Positions 1 to 5,563 of a stretch of DNA of 18,900 nt are shown here, one piece after another. The DNA is from an uncultured Faecalibacterium sp. (lineage in GTDB: Bacteria > Bacillota > Clostridia > Oscillospirales > Ruminococcaceae). The stretch covers positions 1-18,900 of the forward strand of contig CAKTCY010000045.1 in the NCBI GenBank assembly GCA_934540955.1, read 5' to 3'. The translations under genes were made by a program, and so were the position numbers. Positions within the stretch are counted from its first letter, which is position 1. The number at the start of each line of letters is the position of its first letter. Below the pieces are notes generated by a model. That model did not search any database. It was given only the letters and a program-made list of their open reading frames with translations, and was not told the origin of the DNA.

Positions 1-108
1 ATCCGGCTGATGACCGACAACGGCGTGCCCGCCACCGCCCACCGGGAAGAGAAGGACGGCTACATCGAGTACACCGTGCGCATCCCCACCGCCGCTGCGG
101 AGAAGTGA
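1..108 (+). CDS. C-terminal fragment of an unidentified protein
   Basis: An open frame enters from the left edge and runs 35 codons to TGA at 106-108, ending in a hydrophilic tail (…YIEYTVRIPTAAAEK). Codon use is GC-rich like the neighbouring genes, so it is probably real coding sequence. I do not recognise the family from so short a tail. Genes upstream of parA in Firmicutes are often rsmG or mnmG, but this tail does not resemble either closely. Whatever it is, it ends just before a parS-like site at 111-126. Confidence 0.5.
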   Translation: MRLMTDNGVPATAHREEKDGYIEYTVRIPTAAAEK

Positions 109-110
109 AT

Positions 111-126
111 TGTTCCATGTGGAACA
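111..126. promoter_or_regulatory. parS-like site (imperfect)
   Basis: The 16-mer TGTTCCATGTGGAACA differs by one central base from the perfect palindrome TGTTCCACGTGGAACA, the well-known Firmicute parS type bound by ParB/Spo0J. It lies two bases after the stop codon of the upstream gene and about 440 bp from a perfect copy. It is probably a weaker ParB site; the single change breaks the perfect dyad. Confidence 0.65.
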
Positions 127-133
127 GGGAATA

Positions 134-412
134 CCCCCTCAGCCTCACTTCGTTCGGCAGCTCCCCCAAGGGGACGCCAAACCCTCTCAGTCACGGCTTA
201 CGCCGTGCCAGCTCCCCCGAAGGGGGAGCTTTATTCGTGCTGACCGAAAGATGCCAAAAAGCTCCCCCTTCGGGGGAGCTGGATGCGACCATCGGGAGCA
301 GACTGAGAGGGTTCAGCCGTCCCCTTGAGGGCCGACTTCCCCCGGCCGGGGGAAGATGTCGCGCAGCGACAAAAGGGGGAGTGTGGCATCGCCGTAGGCG
401 ATGACGGAAGGG
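134..412. repeat. Composite hairpin repeat, one MITE-like element nested in another
   Basis: This gene-free stretch is built of GC-rich inverted repeats. An outer element starts near CCCCCTCAG (134-142) and ends near GACGGAAGGGG (402-412). It contains the 20-bp palindrome at 336-355 (CTTCCCCC/GGGGGAAG arms), then TGTCGC-GCA-GCGACA at 357-371, then a GCATCGCC-GTA-GGCGATG hairpin at 386-404. An inner element (180-313) sits inside it, with perfect 11-bp ends AACCCTCTCAG and CTGAGAGGGTT. No protein is likely here. Related copies lie at 3838-4029 and 9366-9517. Confidence 0.7.
180..313. mobile_element. Inner MITE-like element with perfect 11-bp terminal inverted repeats
   Basis: The ends are AACCCTCTCAG (180-190) and CTGAGAGGGTT (303-313), exact reverse complements. 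Inside each end is a CTCCCCC/GGGGGAG hairpin (about 211-229 and 260-280). The left end also carries the small hairpin CACGGC-TTA-(C)GCCGTG. The inner space (about 230-258) has no gene. The structure matches a short non-autonomous element; no transposase is present. The left hairpin followed by TTTATT could also act as a terminator for the upstream gene. Confidence 0.6.
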
Positions 413-472
413 GTGATTTCCACTTTTTCACCCCCAAAAGTTAAAAATCCAGCTGAAAAACGCTCCAGATGG

Positions 473-501
473 TTCAAAAAACAATTTGGATGTGTTATAC
501 T
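473..501 (+). promoter_or_regulatory. Promoter of parA-parB
   Basis: TTCAAA (473-478) and TATACT (496-501) are separated by 17 bp, with an extended -10 TGT directly before TATACT. The predicted transcript would start near 508 and include the perfect parS at 550-565 in the parA leader. Confidence 0.6.
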
Positions 502-549
502 AGAAGCCAAGGTGCCTGCCGGACGGGGAAACCGGCGGGCACGACTGCG

Positions 550-565
550 TGTTCCACGTGGAACA
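550..565. promoter_or_regulatory. parS, perfect 16-bp palindrome
   Basis: TGTTCCACGTGGAACA is a perfect palindrome and matches the parS consensus of Firmicutes. It lies in the leader of parA, between the promoter and the Shine-Dalgarno site, so ParB binding here could both nucleate the partition complex and influence parAB transcription. Read in frame it spells FHVEQ, which is why gene callers tend to extend ParA upstream to a GTG at 549. Confidence 0.92.
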
Positions 566-593
566 AAGCTTTCCCCGGGAGGAAGAAAAGCGC

Positions 594-1427
594 GTGGCAA
601 AAATTGTAGCGATCGCAAACCAGAAGGGCGGAGTGGGCAAAACCACCACCGCCGTCAACCTTTCGTCCTGCGTAGCGGCGCTGGGCAAAAAGGTGCTTAT
701 CGTAGATCTCGACCCGCAGGGCAACACCACCACCGGCTATGGCATCCAAAAGCGCAGCGTGGAAGCGGGCACTTATGAGGTGCTCATCGGCAAGGCAACG
801 GCGGCGCAGGCCATCCGGCACACCGAGTACCGCACCGATGTCATCGGCTCCAACACCCGGCTGGCCGGTGCCAGCTTGGAAATGATCGATCTGCCCGGCC
901 GCGAGGGGCGTCTGCGCAAGGCGCTGGCTGAGGTGCAGAAGGACTACGACTTCATCTTTATCGACTGTCCGCCCAGTCTGGATCTGCTCACCCTCAACGG
1001 CCTGAGCGCCTGCGACAGTGTGCTCATCCCGGTGCAGTGCGAATACTATGCGCTGGAGGGCCTGTCGGAGCTCATCAGCACCCTCAAGACCATCCGCAAA
1101 AAGTATAACCCGTATCTGGATATCGAGGGCGTGGTGTTCACCATGTTCTCGCTGCGGTACAACCTGACCGTGCAGGTGGTGGAGCAGGTGCAGAAGTACT
1201 TCGGCTCCAAGGTGTACAAGACCACCATCCCGCGCTCCATCCGCATTTCGGAAGCGCCCAGCTACGGCCAGCCCATCAATTTCTACGAGCCGAAGGGCAA
1301 GGGCAGCGAAGCCTACATGGACTTGGCCATCGAATTTGTCAAGCACAACCGCCCGCAGGAACCTAAGAAGTCCCGCGCAAAGGCTGCACCCGCCGCAGAG
1401 CCGGCGAAAAACGCTCTGGAAGATTAA
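594..1427 (+). CDS. parA: ParA/Soj chromosome-partition ATPase
   Basis: This is a 277-residue deviant Walker ATPase of the ParA/Soj/MinD family. It binds DNA non-specifically in the ATP state and is stimulated by ParB to segregate the origin region. Visible motifs are the Walker A loop KGGVGKTT (residues 11-18), the A' motif VDLDPQGN, and the Walker B region FIFIDCPPSLD. I chose GTG at 594 because GGGAGGA (577-583) sits about 10 bases before it and residue 2 onwards reads AKIVAIANQKGG, the usual N-terminus. An upstream GTG at 549 would translate the parS site. It is followed by parB 22 bp downstream, almost certainly in one operon. Length is normal for chromosomal ParA. Confidence 0.95.
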   Translation: MAKIVAIANQKGGVGKTTTAVNLSSCVAALGKKVLIVDLDPQGNTTTGYGIQKRSVEAGTYEVLIGKATAAQAIRHTEYRTDVIGSNTRLAGASLEMIDLPGREGRLRKALAEVQKDYDFIFIDCPPSLDLLTLNGLSACDSVLIPVQCEYYALEGLSELISTLKTIRKKYNPYLDIEGVVFTMFSLRYNLTVQVVEQVQKYFGSKVYKTTIPRSIRISEAPSYGQPINFYEPKGKGSEAYMDLAIEFVKHNRPQEPKKSRAKAAPAAEPAKNALED

Positions 1428-1449
1428 AACAGGGGGAACAAGGTAAACA

Positions 1450-2325
1450 ATGGCAAGAGGAAAAGGAGGGCTCGGGCGCGGGCTGGACAGTCTGTTTGAG
1501 GACGCAGCACCGGTCTTTGAGTCAGAGCACGCAGCGGTGGAAACGCTGCCGCTGCGCGAGATCGAGCCGGACCCCGACCAGCCCCGCAAGACCTTTGAAC
1601 AGGAGACCCTCAGCGAGCTGGCTGCCAGCATCGCCGAGCACGGCTTGCTGCAGCCCATCGCGGTGCGGCCAAGACCCATGGGCGGCTACAGCATCGTGGC
1701 GGGCGAGCGCCGCTGGCGCGCCTCCCGCATGGCGGGTCTCACCGAGGTGCCGGTGGTCATCAAGGATGTGTCCGACGAGCAGGCCATGGAGCTGGCGCTG
1801 GTGGAGAACCTGCAGCGCGAGGATCTGGACCCGGTGGAGGAGGCTGCCGGCATCCGGGAGCTGATGACCCGCTGCGACCTGACACAGGAGCAGGCCGCCC
1901 GCAAGCTGGGCAAGAGCCGCAGCGCACTGGCCAACAGTCTGCGTCTGCTCAACCTGCCGGAAACGGTGCTGGAGCTGCTGAAAAGCGGCTTTATCAATAC
2001 CGGTCACGCGAAGGTGGTGCTGGGCTTGCCCACGCCGGAATTGCAGGCCGAGGCCGCGCAGATCATCGCGGACAACCAGCTGAACGTCCGGCAGGCCGAG
2101 GCGCTTTGCAAAAAGATGGCAAAGCCCGCCAAGGAGCCCCGCGAACCCGCACCCCGCGGCACTTTGCCGGTGGAGGTGGAAGAGAGCCTGAAGCAGGTGC
2201 TGGGCAGCGAGGTGAACGTGGCCTACCACGGCGGCAAGGGCAAGCTGACGGTGCATTTTTACTCCGATGAGCAGCTGCGCGCCTTTGCAAACCTGCTGGG
2301 ACAGTACCAGATGGAAACCGAATAA
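1450..2325 (+). CDS. parB: ParB/Spo0J chromosome-partition protein
   Basis: This 291-residue protein is the parS-binding CTPase clamp of the chromosome-partition system. The N-terminus (MARGKGGLGRGLDSLF) is the typical ParA-contacting tail. The ParB/Srx CTP-binding domain follows, with box II GERRWRA (85-91) and box III ENLQRED (119-125). The helix-turn-helix covers about 144-167 (LTQEQAARKLGKSRSALANS) and the C-terminal part is the dimerisation region. An alanine/proline-rich linker lies near 215-230. It starts 22 bp after parA, with AAGG just upstream of the ATG, and acts on the parS sites found here. Confidence 0.95.
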   Translation: MARGKGGLGRGLDSLFEDAAPVFESEHAAVETLPLREIEPDPDQPRKTFEQETLSELAASIAEHGLLQPIAVRPRPMGGYSIVAGERRWRASRMAGLTEVPVVIKDVSDEQAMELALVENLQREDLDPVEEAAGIRELMTRCDLTQEQAARKLGKSRSALANSLRLLNLPETVLELLKSGFINTGHAKVVLGLPTPELQAEAAQIIADNQLNVRQAEALCKKMAKPAKEPREPAPRGTLPVEVEESLKQVLGSEVNVAYHGGKGKLTVHFYSDEQLRAFANLLGQYQMETE

Positions 2326-2409
2326 TCATGCGATCCAAGGCGGGAACAGCCGCCTTTGAACGGCAGCGGTAAGCCGCTGCAAGCCCAATAGAGTTAAGGA
2401 GAGTCAATC
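2326..2409 (+). other. parB-serS intergenic leader with two hairpins
   Basis: The 84-bp gap holds two short hairpins, GGCGG-GAACA-(G)CCGCC near 2340-2355 and GCAGCGG-TAAG-CCGCTGC at 2361-2378. The serS Shine-Dalgarno AAGGAGAG follows near 2397-2404. Neither hairpin is followed by a T-run, so they are not clear terminators. No T-box (specifier loop plus GGTGG element) is recognisable and the gap is too short for one. serS may be co-transcribed with parAB or have a weak promoter I cannot see. Confidence 0.4.
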
Positions 2410-3741
2410 ATGCTGGATATCAAATTTGTCCGCGAGAACCCGGACGCCGTTAAGGAAAACATCAAAAAGAAGTTTCAGGACGCCAAGCTGCCGCTGGTGG
2501 ATGAGGTCATCGAGAAGGATGCCCAGTACCGTGCAGCCCTGAAGGAAGTGGAGGCTCTGAAGGCCGCCCGCAACAAGCTGAGCAAGGCCAATGGCCCGCT
2601 GTTCGGCCAGCTGAAGAAGTGCACCGACGAGGCACAGAAGGCAGAGCTGCAGGCACAGATCGATGCCAACAACGCCGCCGTCAAGGCTGACGCCGACAAG
2701 ATGGCAGAGCTGGAGAAGGAAGAGGAGGCACTGTCTGCCCGCATTCAGGAGATCATGTACTCCATTCCCCAGATGATCGACCCCAGCGTGCCCATCGGCC
2801 CGGACGATACCTATAACGTGGAGGCCCAGCGCTTCGGCGAGCCCGTTGTGCCGGATTTCCCCATCCCGTACCACACCGAGATCATGGAGAGCTTTGACGG
2901 CATCGATATGGACGCCGCAGGCCGCGTGGCCGGCAACGGCTTCTACTATCTGCTGGGCAACATCGCACGCCTGCACGAGGCTGTGCTGGCCTACGCCCGC
3001 GACTTTATGATCAACAAGGGCTTCACCTACGTCATCCCGCCCTTCATGATGCACGGCAACGTGGTGCAGGGCGTCATGTCCTTCCCCGAGATGGACGCCA
3101 TGATGTACAAGATCGAGGGTGAGGATCTGTACCTCATCGGCACCAGCGAGCACACCATGATCGGCCGCTTCATCGACCAGACGCTGGACGAGAGCAAGAT
3201 GCCCCTGACCCTGACCTCCTACAGCCCCTGCTTCCGCAAGGAGAAGGGCGCACACGGCATCGAGGAGCGCGGCATCTACCGCATCCACCAGTTCGAGAAG
3301 CAGGAGATGATCGTGGTCTGCCGCCCCGAGGAGAGCGCCGACTGGTACGAGAAGCTGTGGCAGATGTCCGTGGAGCTGTTCCGCAGCATGGAGATCCCCG
3401 TGCGCCAGCTGAACTGCTGCTCCGGCGATCTGGCTGACCTGAAGGTCAAGAGCTGCGATATCGAGGCTTGGAGCCCCCGCCAGCAGAAGTACTTCGAGGT
3501 CTGCTCCTGCTCCAATCTGGGTGACGCACAGGCACGCCGCCTGCACATCCGCATCAAGGGCAAGGACGGCAAGACCTATCTGGCCCACACCCTGAACAAC
3601 ACCTGCGTGGCACCCCCGCGTATGCTGATCGCCTTCCTGGAGAACCACCTGCAGGCTGACGGCAGCGTGACTATCCCCGAGGTGCTGCAGCCGTACATGG
3701 GCGGCCTGAAGGTCATGGTCCCCACCAACAAGAAGAACTAA
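2410..3741 (+). CDS. serS: Seryl-tRNA synthetase
   Basis: This 443-residue class II aminoacyl-tRNA synthetase charges tRNA-Ser (and tRNA-Sec) with serine in the cytoplasm. The first ~110 residues are a charged, heptad-rich region that forms the tRNA-binding coiled-coil arm. The catalytic core has the class II motif 2 region FRKEKGAHGIEERGIYRIHQ (275-294) and motif 3 around TLNNTCVAPPRM (394-405), with the conserved Arg. The motif 2 loop reads GAHGIEERG rather than the common GxAGRDTRG, marking a distinct SerRS subtype. AAGGAGAG precedes the ATG. It is followed by a strong terminator. Confidence 0.96.
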   Translation: MLDIKFVRENPDAVKENIKKKFQDAKLPLVDEVIEKDAQYRAALKEVEALKAARNKLSKANGPLFGQLKKCTDEAQKAELQAQIDANNAAVKADADKMAELEKEEEALSARIQEIMYSIPQMIDPSVPIGPDDTYNVEAQRFGEPVVPDFPIPYHTEIMESFDGIDMDAAGRVAGNGFYYLLGNIARLHEAVLAYARDFMINKGFTYVIPPFMMHGNVVQGVMSFPEMDAMMYKIEGEDLYLIGTSEHTMIGRFIDQTLDESKMPLTLTSYSPCFRKEKGAHGIEERGIYRIHQFEKQEMIVVCRPEESADWYEKLWQMSVELFRSMEIPVRQLNCCSGDLADLKVKSCDIEAWSPRQQKYFEVCSCSNLGDAQARRLHIRIKGKDGKTYLAHTLNNTCVAPPRMLIAFLENHLQADGSVTIPEVLQPYMGGLKVMVPTNKKN

Positions 3742-3782
3742 AGCTGCACCGGGTTTTCCACAACCGGGCAGAAAAAGGTTGA

Positions 3783-3821
3783 AAAAAGCACTGCTTTCCG
3801 TAGAGGGAGGCGGTGCTTTTT
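3783..3821 (+). terminator. Rho-independent terminator after serS
   Basis: AAAAAGCACTGCTTTCC (3783-3799) pairs with GGGAGGCGGTGCTTTTT (3805-3821) across a 5-base loop, with a few G-U pairs. It ends in a T-run, 40-80 bp after the serS stop. The A/T symmetry means it could work on both strands. Confidence 0.8.
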
Positions 3822-3837
3822 GTGTGGGAGGAGAACT

Positions 3838-4029
3838 CGCCCTCTCAGTCAAATCCTTCGGATTTGCCAGCTCTCCCAAAGGGAGAGCCTTTGGCAGTCC
3901 ATGCAAGCTTCATCTCTTTGCCAAGGCCTTTCCCTTTGAGGAAAGACTTCCCCCGCGCCGGGGGAAGATGTCGCGCAGCGACAAAAGGGGGAGTGTGGAT
4001 GCGAACGCAGTGAGCAGACGGAGAGGGCG
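3838..4029. repeat. Hairpin-rich MITE-like repeat, composite copy
   Basis: The left end CGCCCTCTCAG (3838-3848) is followed by CAAATCC-TTC-GGATTTG and GCTCTCCC-AAA-GGGAGAGC. The right part has CTTCCCCC-GCGCC-GGGGGAAG, then TGTCGC-GCA-GCGACA, and ends near CGGAGAGGGCG (4019-4029), the left end inverted with one mismatch. Positions 3960-3998 are identical to 348-386 (39 of 39 bases). No gene is present. Confidence 0.7.
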
Positions 4030-4163
4030 AGGACGCTGACCGCCGCGCAACGCCTGAGGGGGCTTTTTAACCGCAAAAATGACAAGAAAAATCTACATTT
4101 TAACGTACTTATGTGAATAAATCGAGAGTATCAAAAAAATGCAAAATTTTTTGAAAATATGTG
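4030..4163. other. AT-rich region upstream of the tRNA promoter
   Basis: After a GC-rich boundary the sequence turns strongly AT-rich, with A- and T-tracts (about 4078-4160). This could serve as an UP-element-like upstream activating region for the tRNA promoter. I see no gene in it. Confidence 0.4.
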
Positions 4164-4192
4164 TTGACAAAAGGGGTATCTATGGATATAAT
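4164..4192 (+). promoter_or_regulatory. Consensus promoter of the tRNA pair
   Basis: TTGACA (4164-4169) and TATAAT (4187-4192) are both perfect and spaced by 17 bp, behind an AT-rich upstream region. This is typical of a strong stable-RNA promoter. Confidence 0.9.
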
Positions 4193-4226
4193 AATAAAGC
4201 ACCGTTCAAGTGCAAACTAAATATGT

Positions 4227-4303
4227 GGCGGTATAGCTCAGTTGGCTAGAGCATTCGGTTCATACCCGAAGTGTCACCGGTTCAAATCCAGTTACCGCTA
4301 CCA
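4227..4303 (+). tRNA. tRNA-Met (CAT), elongator type
   Basis: A 77-nt cloverleaf with encoded CCA. The acceptor stem is GGCGGTA/TACCGCT with a G-U first pair. The D-arm is GCTC…GAGC and the anticodon stem is TTCGG/CCGAA with loop TTCATAC, so the anticodon is CAT. The T-loop is TTCAAAT; the T-stem has one C-A mismatch (51-63). The G-starting acceptor and GGTTCATACC context fit elongator Met; a lysidine-modified Ile tRNA is less likely. It is first in a two-tRNA transcript. Confidence 0.92.
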
Positions 4304-4307
4304 CGTT

Positions 4308-4386
4308 ACAGAGTTTCGCTAAGATAAGGGGGACGGTCGTCCGCAGTAGTGGACGATGAAAGTCGGAGGTTTTAGCGAAGCTCTGT
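4308..4386 (+). other. Structured spacer between tRNAs: 15-bp inverted repeat with inner hairpin
   Basis: ACAGAGTTTCGCTAA (4308-4322) pairs with TTAGCGAAGCTCTGT (4372-4386): 14 Watson-Crick pairs plus one G-U. Inside, TCGTCC (4337-4342) pairs with GGACGA (4351-4356) across an 8-base loop. The whole spacer between the tRNAs folds as one long hairpin in the common transcript. It may guide RNase processing, encode a small RNA, or be a small mobile hairpin; the sequence alone cannot decide. Confidence 0.6.
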
Positions 4387-4394
4387 ATTTGTAA

Positions 4395-4466
4395 GGCCCG
4401 TTGGTCAAGCGGTTAAGACACGGCCCTTTCACGGCTGTAACATGGGTTCGATTCCCGTACGGGTCA
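4395..4466 (+). tRNA. tRNA-Glu (TTC)
   Basis: A 72-nt cloverleaf. The acceptor stem is GGCCCGT/ACGGGTC and the anticodon stem is CGGCC/GGCTG with loop CTTTCAC, so the anticodon is TTC. The T-loop is TTCGATT within ATGGG/CCCGT, and the discriminator base is A. No CCA is encoded (followed by TGA), unlike the adjacent tRNA-Met, so CCA must be added after transcription. Confidence 0.93.
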
Positions 4467-4473
4467 TGAATAA

Positions 4474-4503
4474 AATCCCTGATCTTAGGATCAGGGATTT
4501 TTT
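4474..4503 (+). terminator. Terminator of the tRNA transcript
   Basis: AATCCCTGATC (4474-4484) and GATCAGGGATT (4489-4499) form a perfect 11-bp stem with a TTAG loop, followed by a T-run to 4503. It lies 8 bp after tRNA-Glu. Confidence 0.9.
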
Positions 4504-4508
4504 CATGC

Positions 4509-4702
4509 AACCCGTACGAGAAATCGAAGGAACACGACCGCCCGCAGGCGGCAAAAAAGAGCCCAGTGGGCTCTTTTTTAGTGTTCGGGTTCCAACGGTT
4601 AGGAACGTCTACTGTGGTTGCTGCCGTTTTGACCCGTACGGGAATCGAACCAATCAGTAGGAACGTCTACCGTGGTAGCTGCCGCTAAGACCCGTACGGG
4701 AA
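4509..4702. repeat. Antisense copies of the tRNA-Glu 3' end within a 45-bp direct repeat
   Basis: GACCCGTACGGGAATCGAAC (from 4631) is the reverse complement of the tRNA-Glu 3' end at 4445-4465. A shorter copy, GACCCGTACGGGA, starts at 4689. A degraded one, ACCCGTACGAGAAATCGAA, lies near 4509. The first two belong to a 45-bp direct repeat, 4600-4644 and 4658-4702, with 40 of 45 bases the same. Duplicated tRNA 3' ends are what integration at tRNA genes leaves behind, but no integrase is present. Confidence 0.65.
4553..4579. terminator. Bidirectional terminator-like hairpin
   Basis: AAAAAA then GAGCCC (4559-4564), loop AGT, GGGCTC (4568-4573) and TTTTTT form a symmetric hairpin that works on paper on either strand. 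It stands between the tRNA transcript and the DUF4160 cassette. Confidence 0.7.
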
Positions 4703-4725
4703 GCTTAGCTACATAATACAGGATA

Positions 4726-4754
4726 TAGACTTTTTTCAAAAAATAAGATATACT
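4726..4754 (+). promoter_or_regulatory. Promoter of the DUF4160-DUF2442 cassette
   Basis: TAGACT (4726-4731) and TATACT (4749-4754) are spaced by 17 bp, in an AT-rich stretch just upstream of the first gene. The -35 matches the consensus at four of six positions. Confidence 0.5.
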
Positions 4755-4778
4755 TACGTTGAAAAGGTGGGATGCGTT

Positions 4779-5039
4779 ATGCCAGAGATCAGTCTGTTTT
4801 GCGGGATACGGGTCACAATGTTTTACAGTGACCATAATCCGCCGCATTTTCACGCCGAATACGGCGGATGCAAGGCATTGATCGATATTCAAAATTCCTG
4901 TGTTATCCGTGGTGCATTGCCGGGGCGGCAGCTGAAGCTGATCCTTGCATGGTGTGAGCTGCATAAGGATGAGCTGATGCAGAACTGGGAACTGGCCAGA
5001 ACTGCTGCGCCGCTCAATCACATTGCACCGCTGATCTAA
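4779..5039 (+). CDS. DUF4160 domain protein
   Basis: This 86-residue protein has the DUF4160 signature: an opening PEISLFCGIRVTMFYSDHNPPHFHAEYGG-type segment (residues 1-29) with the invariant HNPPHFHA motif, then an ALIDIQN strand and a C-terminal W-rich helix (LAWCELHKDELMQNWELAR). I chose ATG 4779 because AAGGTGG (4764-4770) is 8 bases before it; an in-frame GTG at 4767 overlaps that site. DUF4160 is a small uncharacterised family almost always next to a DUF2442 gene, as here (15 bp gap). The histidine-rich motif suggests metal or nucleic-acid chemistry, but this is a guess. GC content is lower than in surrounding genes. No signal peptide. Confidence 0.85.
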   Translation: MPEISLFCGIRVTMFYSDHNPPHFHAEYGGCKALIDIQNSCVIRGALPGRQLKLILAWCELHKDELMQNWELARTAAPLNHIAPLI

Positions 5040-5054
5040 AAAGGAGGCATCTCT

Positions 5055-5354
5055 ATGGATACATTGTTCCCAAAGGTCTTGCAGGCTGTTGCGGGCGAGG
5101 ACTTTACGGTGTACCTCTATTTCAACGATGGCTCTGTGCGTCTGTATGACGCAAAGCCGCTGCTTGCGCTGGGCGGGGTCTTTGCACCCTTGCAGGATGA
5201 AGCTTTTTTCAAAAGCCGTCTGACTGTCCTGAACGATACCGCAGCATGGGATGTGAACGGTGACCGGGACCCGGGCAGCTGTGTGGATCTGGACCCCATC
5301 GAGCTGTACGAGACCTGCCCTGTGGTGGTAGACCCGCTGGAATCGGCGTCCTGA
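5055..5354 (+). CDS. DUF2442 domain protein
   Basis: This 99-residue protein has the DUF2442 pattern: an N-terminal beta-rich part with FTVYLYFNDGSVRLYDAKPL (residues 17-36), then FKSRLTVLNDTAAWDVNGDRDPGSCVDLDPIELYE. GGAGG lies 9 bases before ATG 5055. It directly follows the DUF4160 gene and is presumably co-transcribed and a partner of it. The pair is widespread and has been suspected to act as a toxin-antitoxin or defence-type module; its function is unproven. Acidic composition would fit an antitoxin-like partner. It is closed by a strong terminator. Confidence 0.85.
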   Translation: MDTLFPKVLQAVAGEDFTVYLYFNDGSVRLYDAKPLLALGGVFAPLQDEAFFKSRLTVLNDTAAWDVNGDRDPGSCVDLDPIELYETCPVVVDPLESAS

Positions 5355-5381
5355 GCCTGAAAATAGAATAATAAGCTTGCG

Positions 5382-5419
5382 AAGCGGGAAAATCGGCTGG
5401 TTTTCCCGCTTTCTTTTTT
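5382..5419 (+). terminator. Terminator after the DUF2442 gene
   Basis: AAGCGGGAAAA (5382-5392) pairs perfectly with TTTTCCCGCTT (5401-5411) across an 8-base loop and is followed by TCTTTTTT. Confidence 0.9.
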
Positions 5420-5457
5420 CAAACAGCTGCCGCTTGCCTTTACAGCCCCTCTCTGTG

Positions 5458-5498
5458 AAAAAGGTGTAGCGGAATGTCCGCAGACATTCCGCTACACC
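5458..5498 (-). terminator. Terminator of the minus-strand phosphatase, perfect 16-bp hairpin
   Basis: GGTGTAGCGGAATGTC (5463-5478) and GACATTCCGCTACACC (5483-5498) are exact inverted repeats with a 4-base loop. On the minus strand the stem is followed by five T (5458-5462). It lies 66 bp after the phosphatase stop and tail to tail with the DUF2442 terminator. Confidence 0.75.
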
Positions 5499-5563
5499 GA
5501 ACTATAAAATAATTTTACCTTGAATTATGCCCAGAGCAACGCGGAGGGCATTCAAAATCGTTT

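Noticed and set aside
134..412. CRISPR array
   Set aside because: The repeats are palindromic and irregularly spaced, with no regular spacers and no cas genes nearby; they fit MITE/REP-like elements better.
401..778. + strand frame of 125 codons overlapping the parA start
   Set aside because: It is Arg/Gly/Lys-rich, crosses the parA promoter, parS and the ParA Walker A region in another frame, and has no Shine-Dalgarno.
2326..2409. T-box riboswitch upstream of serS
   Set aside because: Synthetase genes in Firmicutes often have one, but the 84-bp gap is too short and lacks the conserved antiterminator bulge sequence.
4319..4510. 63-codon minus-strand frame across tRNA-Glu
   Set aside because: This is the well-known false protein from the antisense of tRNA-Glu (DPYGNRTHVT…); it overlaps the tRNA and terminator.
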